The position numbers and the translations under genes are program-made. Under the pieces are notes generated by a model. That model was given only the letters and a program-made list of their open reading frames with translations, did not search any database and was not told where the DNA came from. 64,000 nt of DNA from Capsaspora owczarzaki ATCC 30864 (Eukaryota > Opisthokonta > Filasterea), in the NCBI RefSeq assembly GCF_000151315.2, contig NW_011887299.1:407939-471938 (forward strand). Reading direction: 5' to 3'. How positions within the stretch are numbered: position 1 is the first letter of the stretch; the number at the start of each line of letters is the position of its first letter. Shown in pieces: positions 37,001-48,540 of this stretch.

Positions 37001-40000
37001 TTTGCTCCTACCAGCCAAGGAAAAATAAAGTAACGTGAGCAAAAAAAACAAAACGCAAGACACGGCTCCAAGAATCAACGATCGAATTAGCCAGTGCGCC
37101 TACAGTGTCTTCCTCGATGAATTCGGTGCCGAAATTGGGGAAGGACGGAACGAGAGCGCCAGGATTGTCCGCCCACAGAGGTGCAGCCGACAGCGAGCCT
37201 GAAAGGAAGAGGAGAGCGACCGAGCAAGAGGGAAAGCAACCACAAAGTGAGGCTGTGAAAGCCGACAAACAAAAGCCTGTGGTGGGCTCGACGTACCGTT
37301 GCCGAAAAAAGCGGTAGACGAGCAGCCAAAGTATGAGTTGCCAAAGCACAAAGCAGTCATGCCGATACCAGCGTCCAGAGGCCATGCGGCAACGAGATTG
37401 GGTCGACGCGTGCTAGAAACCTTCTCTAGCAGGAAGAAATCGGCTGTCATGCGCGACGAAGTGTTCCAAAGGGCGATCTGTCGACGTCAAAGGAAGGCAC
37501 GCATACAAAGAATCAAAAATTGGGTCAGACAAACGCAACGGCAGAAAACAGGAAAAAAACAAACAGAAGAGTGCAAAAAGCCTTCTCACTTCGTCAAGGC
37601 TGCCGACAAAATACTGGCCAATGCTGATGCCACTGGTTGCCACAGAAGACAGAGTTGAGCCCAATACGGCGGTGCCGACCAGATTACCGTTGAGATAGAG
37701 ATTGGCGGACGAGCCAGTGAGCGACAGTGCCACATGCGACCAAACGTTCAGCGGGACGGTGCCAACCGTCTGCACTGCCACCACCGATCCAAGATGCCGC
37801 AGTGCCAAAAGCGAGCCGCTCACAATCTCGAACGAGAAGCTAGAGGAGCTGGTGCTGGCCAGAGCAGGGCCCATCAAAATGTACGGCTGGCCAGTGGGGG
37901 CGGTGGTCATTGAAATCCACATTTCCATGGTAAAGCCGCCAGTCCAGGACACCACAGAGTTCATGCCAATGTCCCGGACGGTCATGTACTCGACGCCCGT
38001 ATAAGTCACCATGAACGGGTTTGGAACGGCCTTCGGGAGATCGGCCACGACTGAAATGCTGATGCGAACAGTAGCGGAAGAGTTGGACCAAGCACCATTC
38101 ATGTCAGCCACGTCGTAAGTGAAGAAGTCAAAGTCGGTCGAGTAGCTGTTGAGCGGAGCGGAGTAGAGGACACCGCCGGCCTCAGTGGGAAGGACGAACG
38201 GCACGGACGTGATGCGCGACCCTCGCTGCAGATTGTTGTTGAGCGTGTAGAGGAAGCCGTGTGCGGGAAGCTGGGTAATGCGCGACGTGCTGGTAAGATC
38301 GCCATCAACGTCGGTGCCTGTGAGTCCGACACGAAGCACAGACAAGTCTTCGGCACCCGAAATGGTCTGGGTGATGGGCGTGGGAGCATGGTTGACGGAC
38401 ACGTTCACATAGCCGGTCGCCGTGTTGTCGGCGTCCGTGACAGTGTACGAGAAGGCGCAGCCCGAGAAGCCGGCGGAGGACTTGGCATAAATGGTGGACG
38501 AAGCAACAGCGGCGCCAGAGGTGGCAATCAGGTTGGTGCAAGCTGCATCGCGATAGAGCAGGAGGTTGGGGCAGGCGCCTCCGTAGCTGCCAACGGCCAG
38601 AGTGAAGGAGCCGAGGGTGGAGTGTGCTCCGAGGGTGATTGGCTTGGCAATGGTCGGGGAGACTCGGACGCGAACTGGGCCCGACCCGACCACTGGAGCG
38701 GTGGAATCTGCCCACAGGGGAGTGCGCGAGGTGGCATCGTCGCCGTCGCAACCGCTGGCAGCACTCGTAGAGAATCCACCGAGTTTGACGGGATGGTAGG
38801 GAGCGCTGTATCCTCCAGGGATGGCAACATCGTTGTAGGCAAGAGGCCCGCTGCCTTCGTCGAACGACCAGGCACCCCAAAGGTCGGGGGTGGCCATTGC
38901 GTCCAGGTGCAAGTTCTTGTTATCGGCGAGCTGAGCAGGGGTACGCGCCACCTTCCACACGCGGAGCTCGTCAATCATGCCAACGAAAGCCTGCGTCGAG
39001 TCAAATCCGCCATAGTACGCGTCCTGGTCTTGACCCAGGACAAACGCAACAGTGCTGGGAAGCGGAATACTCGCGCGCGCCGCCGACACGTTGTTGTACA
39101 GGACGTTGCCGTCGTAGGTCAAGATTGTGCGACCGTCCGCGACGTTGAATGAGAGGCCTAAGAGAGTTGGGAACAAAGGAAGAAGCAAAGAAAACGCGAA
39201 AATGTTCAAGTGGGTGAGTTTCATAGAACTGTGACAGTGTTTTTTGGTGTTTTTTTGTTCCTCCTTTACCCCAGTGGTGCCAGTTGCCATTGTAATCTGC
39301 CGCAGGGCCAGTGATCGGGCCGACGGCGTCCGGGATGGAGAGGAATGGATTAATGTACAGCCGAAAGTCGGTCAGGAAGCGCGACCAAGTGACGACATTA
39401 TCGTCCTGTGACGATGCGACTGAGATGACGCACTGTTGCTGGCCTTCGACCTTGAAGTCGTTGCGGTAACGCACCCTGCCGGATTGAAGGGGAAAAAGAG
39501 AGAAAAAGAGAAAAAAAAAAAAAAAAGAGGGGAAAAAAACCAAAATGGAAACCAAAGCCAAAATTGAGCCAAAATTTGAGTTTTCGATCTAAAACCACAA
39601 GAATGAAAAGGGGGAAAATAGCAACAACAGAAAAAAGCTGTCAAACAGGACAATTTTGGTGTGACTTGAACGAGATGAAGGAACAGGGATGATGAGATGA
39701 AGGGAAAAAGAGATGAAGGGAAAAAGAGATATGTGTGAGGTGATGACTTTTCGGATCTGGACGCGAACGCCCACATCTGTCAGGACATGTGGCCCCTTTT
39801 TTGGATCCAGCAATTTGGAGGCCACACAAGTTCATCCAATCAAATGACATTTTGGACAATTTCGAATCCTGCCATTCGCCACACGGCCCGAAGCCCGAAG
39901 CCCGATGAATGAATGAATGAATGGTGTGGTGTGGTGTGGGGTTTTTGTTCAAATTAGACGCACAGACACAGACACGGCTCTCTCGCACTTTGTGTCCTCG

Positions 40001-40649
40001 CTTTCTCTCAAAATCGCTGGTCTCGCTTTTCCTTTTCCTTTTTTCCCACTGATTTTTGTCGATGCATTTCATTTCCGAGACCGAGCAACCGTTTCGTTTC
40101 GAAAAGCGAGAATCGAGAACAAAACAAAAAAACAAAAACAAAAAGCGAATAATTCGAATTGATTAGCAACCAATTTTTTTTTCTCGGTTTTTTTTTAAGG
40201 GGTTTTTTTTTTTGTGATTTTTCAACTTTTTGGTTCTTTCTGTCTTTTGGTTTTTTTGGATGCTTTGAAAAAACCACCACAACAAAGACAGCCAACAAAA
40301 ACAACCACAGACACTGATCGTGCAGATGAGACCGACCCCTCTGCTCACACATTTCGCTGCGGAATGCTCTACATGCGGTGGGTGGCAGGACAATTAACCA
40401 CTCAATACGAATTGGTGTGGCATTGCGAACAAAATTGAGATCCACGCCCTGTGACACACTCTCGCTCTCCATACCACCAACCGCGTGCGTATGCGTGTGT
40501 GCGTGTGTATGTGTGCGTGTGGTCGATGGTTGCATTGTCCAACGACCCCCCTCTTCTGCGCGCCTGTGAGGACGGGATGGAGTTGTGGGGGAGGGTGAAT
40601 TGTTTTTTTGATTTTTTTTGATTTTTTTGATTTTGTTGTGACGTTTTGT

Positions 40650-40682
<33 letters not shown>

Positions 40683-40938
40683 GTCCTTGTTGTTCGTACC
40701 AGAATTCAATGGTGACGGCGGTCGTCGGGAAGTTGTCCACAAACTTGTCGACGCCGATCGAGTTGTAGTTGAGCGAGCTCGAGTGGTAGAGGCAGCTGCC
40801 TGCACCGCCGGCCGTGGTGGCGGCCTGCACAGTCGAGGATGCGGAGGCGAGAACAAGTAGCACGCCAACGATGATGACACGCAGCTGCAGTGGCGCGGTG
40901 CCATGACGCCCGAGTTGATGCTGCATCCCAGCAGTCAT
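34061..40938 (-). CDS. GABA-B-type (class C) 7TM receptor with laminin-G/cadherin-like ectodomain
   Basis: Ten exons, all phase-consistent, give 1596 residues: 40938-40700, 39475-39270, 39157-37590, 37477-37297, 37198-37104, 37007-36675, 36580-36341, 36252-35427, 35326-35035 and 34871-34061. Signal peptide (VIIVGVLLVLASAS). The ectodomain has two laminin-G/ConA-like domains (AVTIEFWV...DELRVWKVART; FTMEMWISM...SLDEIALWNTS). A cadherin-like segment lies between them (GTDVDGDLTS). Next come an FBXL4-like jelly-roll (YENYWPGATTKISA) and a second cadherin-like module (VYDPDSSDVLHF). Seven helices follow; FNESKYIVVAVYN and LLIFVPKV match GABA-B receptor TM6-TM7. The tail has a coiled coil, LRSENKRLIREVERLKQDL. 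No Venus-flytrap domain is present. Confidence 0.92.
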
Positions 40939-41880
40939 GATTGCTGGTGGGTTGCAAAAAAAAAAGGAACAGAGGAATGAGAGACTGAGAGAGAGTCAGT
41001 GAATCAAGATCCCAACCAAAAAAAAAAAAGGAAAAAGGAAGAATGAGGTGAGGTTTGTGGACACGATCCCTTTTTGTTTTGTTCAAATACTAATAGGCAA
41101 TTGCTATTATTGCTATGACGTTGGGCTTGAGCGTTGTTGTTTTTTCGTTTTGCACAGGAAAAATCCAATGGCTGTTGGCACCGCTCCTTGGCAACCCGGT
41201 TCACCTCGCTCTCGCTCTCTCTCGCTCTCTCTCTCCAGTCCGCGGACTGGCACCCAACAGAGCAGCGAGAGTGGGACCCCCCGTTGCACAGAGGGACAAG
41301 TGCTGGCGTATGAGGATGGTTGTTTGTTGTGGTGCCGAAAAAAAAAAGGGTTTGGTCAATTTGGTTGTTTTTCAAAAACACGCCATTGTCGCAAACAGAC
41401 CCAGCCCCTTTTCGGAAGCCGCTAATAGCCACTCCGGTTCGCTCCGGGCCTATCGCACCGAACCCAGTTTCAGGGCGTGGTGAATGTGCGAAAGGAGTGC
41501 ATCGTGTCCAATCCATGGAAAGCCGGACACGTACACAACAAAAAACAAAAGCCACCCCTCCTCCCTCCATAGATCGACCTGCCGAACGAACGAGGCCTCG
41601 TCATTGCATCAAAAGCACCAAAGGTATTGTCAATATCATGACCGTTGGGGCGTCGTCCATGGAAGCCCATGCAGCAGAATAAATTCCATTGCAAACCGCG
41701 CTTTCCCCGCTTTCCTGTTGTCTCTCTCCATTCACCCCTTCCCCTGTAAAATCAACCCCATTCCAAAATCAACAAACATTGTTCCTGTTCTTGAGTGTTT
41801 GAAACACAAAGTGCTGTAGACACGCGGCGGACAGTCTCTTTGTTTTTTTTTTTTTTTTTGTTGCTGTTCGAGACTGGACC
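40939..41880. promoter_or_regulatory. Divergent intergenic region, 7TM receptor / RABL3
   Basis: About 940 bases between opposite start codons. CT-rich words at 41206-41236, and a T run ending just before RABL3 (41842-41859). No gene recognised. Confidence 0.45.
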
Positions 41881-42377
41881 ATGAGCGATCGGGTGCGCGT
41901 CTTGGTTCTGGGCGACTCTGGGGTCGGCAAGACCTCGCTTGTGAGCCTGATATGTCGCAACGAGGTCCTGCGATCGCCGTCGTGGACTGTCGGATGCTCC
42001 ATCGACGTCAAGCTGCACGAATGCAACGGACGGACGTTCTGCATTGAGTTTTGGGACGTTGGCGGGGCTGCCAAGTACGAGCGCACCCGGCAGCTGCTCT
42101 ACGACCCCGCCAACGACATTGCGGGCATTGTGCTCGTCTACGATCTCAGCAACAACAAGTCCTACACAAACCTGCGCCGGTGGCTCTCAGAGTTCCTCGC
42201 GGGTGCAAGCGCGGCTGTCCTGTCATCGCCGCAGCCCCACTCGTCGCAGTCAACCGCATCCGCGAGTCAGAGTCAGACGGCATCCTCGAGCTTTGGATTC
42301 TCGTTGTCCCCGTCCGGTGGGATTACGCGCGGGCTGCCCGACGATGATGGGCAGCCGAATTCGTCCTCGTCCTCGTC

Positions 42378-42408
<31 letters not shown>

Positions 42409-42896
42409 GGGTTCTCTGTCAAGAGCCTCGTGCGGTCCATGTCCGGACTCGATCTCGATGCCGAAAGACTCGCTGGAGAATTCAAAATCCCGATTAGCAT
42501 TGTCGGGACCAAGAGCGATCAGATCACTGGCGAACACGCAAAGCCCGCCAAATCATCCGGCACCTTCAATCCGTCCAGCGGAATGGCGGGGCGTAGCGCC
42601 AAGCGAAGATGCAGCTTGGCAGATGAGCTCGGTGCTGAGGCCGTGATTGAGGTGGTACGTGGTTTTTGGGAGGCATTGTTGCTGCAAAACAAAAAACGGG
42701 AAGCTGGTGGTTGTGTTCTCACGTCTCGTCTTGAACTCGATGCTTGCTGCAGAGCTGCCTCGAGCCATGTTTCACAACCGGATCGGCGAATGCTCAAATG
42801 TTCAAGGCCTTCTTTGATCGTATTGTGGCCCCACGCGCCGGATCCGTCGTACGAGACACTCGTCGCCGTTTCATTCCGGCTGCGTTGTCAGGGTAG
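41881..42896 (+). CDS. RABL3: RABL3-like small GTPase
   Basis: Exons 41881-42654 and 42753-42896 give 305 residues. P-loop [13 protein letters not shown], then [22 protein letters not shown] (G3) and GTKSDQ (G4) follow the RABL3 pattern; the WTVGCSxDV string is typical of that family. The C-terminus [16 protein letters not shown] matches the SSNAxxLSRFFDKVIEKR end of RABL3. There is no C-terminal prenylation cysteine, as in other RABL3 proteins. A Ser/Gln-rich insert of about 70 residues (encoded near 42205-42420, with a run of 16 Ser) separates the core strands and makes the protein longer than human RABL3 (236 residues). Confidence 0.92.
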
Positions 42897-43130
42897 GGCT
42901 TTTTTTTTCTTTTTTTGGCTCCACCAACAAGTCAGAGTGATTGTTCGACTGAATTTCCCGACCCTGCTTTGCCTTGCTTTGAAACCTCAACGACAGAATG
43001 GACGTGAAATCAAGATAGTTCCCGCTTGCGTTTTTGTATCGTTTCCATATTGTTTTTTGTTTCATTTTTTTATTTTCACTGAACATTTTTGCATCATTAA
43101 ATGGGTCTTCGCTACTCACACAGCTCCTCT

Positions 43131-44444
43131 TTAGCAAATCACGCACTGCTTGTCGTGGTGCTTGCCGTGTGCTTGAGTGGTCGTGGGAACGGCGGGCGGC
43201 GGAGGGACAAAGTCGTAGACAATCGCGCGTCGTCGAAGCTGCATGGCCGCGTTGACCACCAGCACTCCGTCCATCTCGATGGTGCCAGCGTCGTCGTGGA
43301 CGTGGCCCGATTGGAACACAAACGGCCGCACGCGCTCAAAGAGAGCCAGGCGCAGATTCTTGTCACCCCAGTGTGCAAATCGAGGGTGCTTCTTGTTGCA
43401 AACACTGCAGACGTTAAAGTTGGACTTGGCAGAATTGGTGTGGGCCAAATCTAGAATGTTGAATGCAGGCTGGTGCGTCACCACAATGTCCACTGGCTTG
43501 GGATTGTTCGCGCGCGATGGGATGCGGTCCCAAGCGGCTGCACGTTCTTGGGCATTCGCGCCGTAGCCCATGCCGACGCAGTGGTTCCATGCCGAGCCGT
43601 AAATGCGGATGCCTTCGATTTCGACGCTGCAGTCGTGGAGATAATGAGTGCCAGACTCCTGCAGTCGCTTCTGAATGTACTTGGTATCGTAGCGGTGGAA
43701 GCACGTCTCATGGTTGCCAGCGACAAAGACCTTGTGGCGGTGCGGCACTGCCGAGAAGAACTCGTTCAGCTCCTTCAATGCTTGATCCATGTTCTCGTAG
43801 GCGACATGATCGAAAAAGTCTCCCGCGTGAATCAGAATGTCGCCGTCTGGAATACTGCCGCCGTTAAAAAAATCAAAGTGCTCGCCGTGCGTGTCGGAGA
43901 TGCAAACAACGCGCAGCGGCGGTCGTGGTGGTTCGACGTCTGCATTGGAGTGATATTGCTTTCCAATTTCTGCTTCTGCGGGCGGCGGATTGGCGGCAGA
44001 TTCTGCTGCTGGTGGCGGCAGATTAGCGGCAGAAGCTGCACTCAGATACCCAACTAAGGGAATTCGACGACGCTTCTTCTTGCTTGGATCTGCAGCGTCA
44101 TCGTCGTCATCCTGATTGTCCGTCCAATCGTCATTCTGTGCCATATTTAGTTCCGTAATATCATCGTGAGTGAACGGGAAGCGCGAAGGTGAGACGTGCA
44201 GAAACTGAGGTCAGCTAAAATCGCCGACAACGGTGTGTGTCGTCATGTCAGGATCACTCACCAAGCGACGCTCCCGCAGCACGTCCCGCAGTGCAGCCCC
44301 CGACGTCACAGTGGCGCTGGTCAGAGGAAGGTTCTTTGGTGGCGCTGGCGGCGGCGGTGGCGGTGGTGGTGCTGAAGATGCTTGTGCTGCGGTCTCCATT
44401 GTGTCGTCACTGGTGACGTCTTTGGTTAAGGTTGCTTCACTCAT
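43131..44444 (-). CDS. Calcineurin-like metallophosphoesterase (MPPED type) with CaaX end
   Basis: Two exons, 44444-44262 and 44204-43131, are joined by a 57-base intron with a GTGAGT donor; total 418 residues. The N-terminal exon is Pro-rich (a run of eight Pro) and ends [10 protein letters not shown], continuing [11 protein letters not shown] across the junction. The phosphoesterase core has [28 protein letters not shown] and SGHVH, the five metal-ligand blocks. Overall it resembles MPPED1/2 (239FB) proteins. The last four residues are CVIC, a plausible prenylation box. Without splicing, exon 1 would give a 77-residue peptide stopping at 44211. The core alone, from an internal ATG at 44144, is 337 residues. 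Confidence 0.88.
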
Positions 44445-44693
44445 GCGAAACGGCTAGGACTTTGAACTATGAGGGATAAAATAGACTGGTGAATGGATGA
44501 ATGATTTTGGCCTTCTTATAGTTCAAAAAAATCATCTACAGTAGTATTTGATTGTCAACTCAAACTAACAACAACAGCAACAACAACAGAAAATAAAATA
44601 ACACTGTACAACTCGAAACTGAGCGAAGATCTGAAAATCTTCAACAAGAACGCCTACACACATCTAGCAACAAAACTGTACAATCACCAACCC

Positions 44694-45093
44694 TCAATGC
44701 TCGCCAGAGTTGTCGGTCGTCGTAACGAGGGCCGGCTTCTGTTCTGCCGCATGAAGCATGGCTGCCTTGACGCACTTTGGCGAACAAAGCTCGAGCAAGA
44801 ACCAGTCTGAACTCGTTGATCGACGGACTCCGTTATATCGGGTGAGAGGTGGACTCGCTTTGACGGCAGCGCGCAAATTGAGCGGTGGAAGAAAGCGATG
44901 CCCGCACTGGTCGCAGCGATGGGCGCCAGCCAGGCATAGCACGACCTCTGAGGGCAACTGCATCGACATGAGGTCGTTCGTCGATTCGGACAAGACCATC
45001 GAGGACGGTGCAGCTGGAATTTCGGTGGCAGCGTGAGATACTAGCAACGTGTCAGTCGCCGTTTGCGAGACTCGCGCGTCGGCATGTTGCTGC

Positions 45094-45126
<33 letters not shown>

Positions 45127-47522
45127 GTGGTGCGCGGCGTCAACCTTGCCCGTGCAAGCTCGAGAGCGCTACACAAGTCGTGATGCAGGACAACGCGCGC
45201 CGTCAGTTCAAAAAGGCTTGGCACTGGCATGGAAAGCGCAGGAGCAATGAACGGACGGTCTGTCAATTGAAAGACACACAAAGGTAAGTGAATATTGGTG
45301 AGGCTATCATCCCCCCCCTCCCCATTCACTGCACACAAAAAGAGGGTCAACGTGACTCCTCATACCTCCGCCGAGAAGGTCAAATATTTGTGCAAGCTTA
45401 TCAGTCAGCTGGGGCAGGTGGGCAAACAGCTCTTTGATGCGGAAGAGACTATCCAGCAGGTTGGGGATGGCAAGAACTCGCTGCACATTGACAGCTGAAC
45501 GTGATACGCAGACGAGAGCAGTGGACGGAGAAAACAATGAAGAGTCAGAGACGAGCATGTCAAACAAAAAACAAACCCAGTAAACGGTCACTCACGAATT
45601 CCAACAAGCATGTTGATGAAGAACGAGCAAACGTTGAAGGCGACATCTGTGTTTTGAGGATTGGCGAGGACGATACCGAGCGCCAGCGGCACCACAGAGC
45701 TTGCGCCGACAACTTCGCGATTGCCCTCTACTCCACAAATACGCAATCCAATGAGTCCAAGACAAGTAACATTCGTGTGCACCTTCCTTGCAAAGCGCTC
45801 GTACCCAAGTAGGACAGATTTCGACAGATACCGAGGGCATAGCCTTGAATTTGAGAATCTCGAGGGAAGTCGCGCATGACAGTTGTGACAAGTTCCAGCG
45901 CTCCCAACGCAATGAGACGCGTTGAGCAAGGGTCTGCAAGTTCAAGTCAGGCCTCGAGAATAAGGACGAGGGTTTTTCACAATGTCGTCGCTTGACAAAA
46001 GCTCCAAAGAAAGTTGAAAAAAAAAACGAAACAAACAACAAACAAACACAAACCTGCGCAAGCTAGATTTTGGAGCGCGCCACAGCCCCAGCGCAATACT
46101 TCCGGATCGTTGTTGAATCTCCGCATGGCAGCGAATATTAGAGGAATGGCACCGGTGCGCTCCAGATGGACCCGGTTGTCGGCTGTTTGGGACAAAGCGA
46201 AATGCGAGTCAACCAAAACGCTCGCGCACACCCCTTTCACCTCTCCCGCAAACACGAACAATGACACGAACAATGCCACGTACCAACGAGCCAGGTCGCG
46301 TTCTGGATAGCCATGCAGCCGGCAGCTTGCACGAGCGAGTTGGATGCATGCGTGCGCATCGCTTGAACGACCAGATTGATTCCGCCGCAGTCCATCAAAA
46401 GCCGCTGATTGTCCGCTGTTTGTTGCGTTGGAGGCGGGGGGGGGGGAAAGTTCAACCCACAGCGTTTCATGAGACCACATGTCAGTCGTGCCAAATGCAG
46501 CAACAGAAAAACAAAATAAACACAAAAACAAAATTGGGCCAACAAAGCCAAAAAGCGCAAAATAGAATCCATCACGTTCGATGTGTCCTCGTTCTTCTTT
46601 TACCATGTTGGAAGGTGAGCGACCGGAAAGTCATGCAGGCAAAGCGCTGGATGTCCGCTTCGTGAGGGTACCGCTTCATCAACTCGATGGCCAGCTCGAT
46701 GGCGCCATGCGATGTGGCAATAACAATGTTCTTGGCTGCCGTTCAGAGAATTGAATGGAACGGTGAGTGAATTGAAAAATTTGGGACCGCAAACAAACAA
46801 AACCCAGCCAGAGCAGCAGAGCAACTGCGACGCCAACCACCGACGTAAAGCCTCATCGGTGGGGAGGACACATGGTCGTTGACTTACTGTGGCCTTTCGT
46901 CACGTATCGCAGCGTCGCAAGGCACAGGCTGGCCGTCCTACTGTCGGTGTTTGGCTCGCCCGCAATCGCAATGATGCGCTCCACGGCGCCCAGCGTGCCC
47001 GCATCCGATCGCCGTTGTATGCTGCTGGTTGAATCTGCAGTAGTAGAGAGAGAGAGAGAGTGTGTGTGTGTGTGTGTGTGTGTCAAGGACGACGCAAACA
47101 GGTGAGTCGTGGGGGGAAAAGAACAAAAAAAAAAAAGCCGGGTGTCATGGGAAATAATTTGGTTGGTCATCAAACAACGACGTCGTCTCCTGGTTGTGTG
47201 CGCTGGCGCAATCCCACCCAGTGATTGACTCTCTCTCTCTCTCGATGCTGCATCAGCGCACTGCTTGTGATGGAAATGGAACGAGATTGGTTCCCTTGGC
47301 TTTGGCGGCGGGCTGCGATCACTCGACCGCGGGAGATTCTGCGAACGGCAAAATCTCGCCCAGCCACCCGTCGTCCCCGCGTCTCCCCACGCAGAACAGA
47401 TGAGGTGGAATCAGCAACGTACCATTTTCAGTCATCTGCAGCAGGAGTTCGAGAAGCGTGCTTGTCCCTGGTCCAACAGGCTCTTGCTTGAGCCGGCGAA
47501 TGACTTCCCCAATCTCGAGCAT
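44694..47522 (-). CDS. Armadillo-repeat protein, one repeat per exon
   Basis: Nine exons, 531 residues: 47522-47423, 47034-46888, 46735-46604, 46415-46284, 46182-46054, 45933-45805, 45727-45596, 45494-45366 and 45259-44694. Every intron interrupts after the first base of a codon. Each inner exon (129-147 bases) encodes one armadillo repeat, for example GGINLVVQAMRTHASNSLVQ and GAIELAIELMKRYPHEADIQ, with the AxxxxxNLA-like third helix. The last exon adds a poly-Gln run, LPSEVVLCLAGAHRCDQCG and LCSPKC, a possible zinc site seen at the end of some leucine-rich proteins. No targeting signal; a cytosolic interaction scaffold is likely. The exact family is not recognised. Confidence 0.9.
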
Positions 47523-48540
47523 TTTCGCGGGGCTTTTTTTTTTTTTTCTTGGTTTGACTCGATTCAAAGGACGGTTTGCGAGATGACGGTCAAAAATGAA
47601 AACTGAGGTACAAAATAAATTTGTATGAATGGTAGAAGGGTTTTAGTTTGACGGAAAGGACCATACAAGGGCAAAACACAGCTCAAAAGCACCAAAATGA
47701 CGTCCGGTTGGACTTGTCATCGTCGTTTTGTGGTCAACAGCTCAGAAAGAATCCAGCCCGTGTGATCCAGAGTCTCACTCGATATGCACTTGATGTTTTT
47801 TCAATGAGTGGGGAGGTGCAGCGGGCTGTTTTGTGGGATATTTTGGTTTGAACAAAGAAGCGCGGCAGCAAGTCATTTTGGCGGGTTTGATTGTAATACC
47901 TGACAGAGCGTAGCAAAGTTGCGTTTAGAATCCGGAGTGCTCAAATCTCAAGGAAAATCAAGACAACACACGAAATTAACGTGTAATTGTTCAATTTTAA
48001 TAATAGTGCAAATGTGGTGCCAGTTTGTAGGAGGGAAGCGCCGAAAACCTGGAGAACAATTTTCACCCAAATCGCGAACCGAATTGTTGGTCGAACATCT
48101 CACCCCATTCCTTCGTTCGGTGGTTTCTGGCTTGCAAAAACATATTTATCAACTGACAATGTTTAAAAGGGCGCGATTTGGTTGGGAGTTCTGGCCAGGT
48201 TGGCGGGTTCTTTGTGACCTTTTGTGTGCTTGCGAGCCTGGCACTCTTGTGCCCCAGTATCGTCCTGATATCCATTGTTGTGCAAGAAAATGACAAAGCA
48301 TTCCAACATTCTTGTATTTCAAACAGTCAAACGTCCAAAGAGAGCAGCTACACGCACGAGAAACTCATTCCAGAGAAAACAAGTTCACAGAACAAACACA
48401 CAAAACACACAAAAGCAGCACCCGCACAGAGAGACACCAGCCAGCCAATAACACACCCATGCAGGCAGATGATACGCATGAGCATTGGATCATTTCGTCA
48501 AGGCAATTCGAAGCAGCGCGACAAAGAGTCACCCCTCGCT
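47523..48540. other. Intergenic between RPA2 3' end and armadillo gene
   Basis: About 1 kb. No ORF with family resemblance and no RNA gene was recognised. It holds the armadillo promoter and the RPA2 3' untranslated region. Confidence 0.5.

Noticed and set aside
44211-44444. Separate 77-residue Pro-rich protein gene
   Set aside because: A perfect GTGAGT donor inside it joins in phase to the phosphoesterase frame, so it is better read as that gene's first exon.
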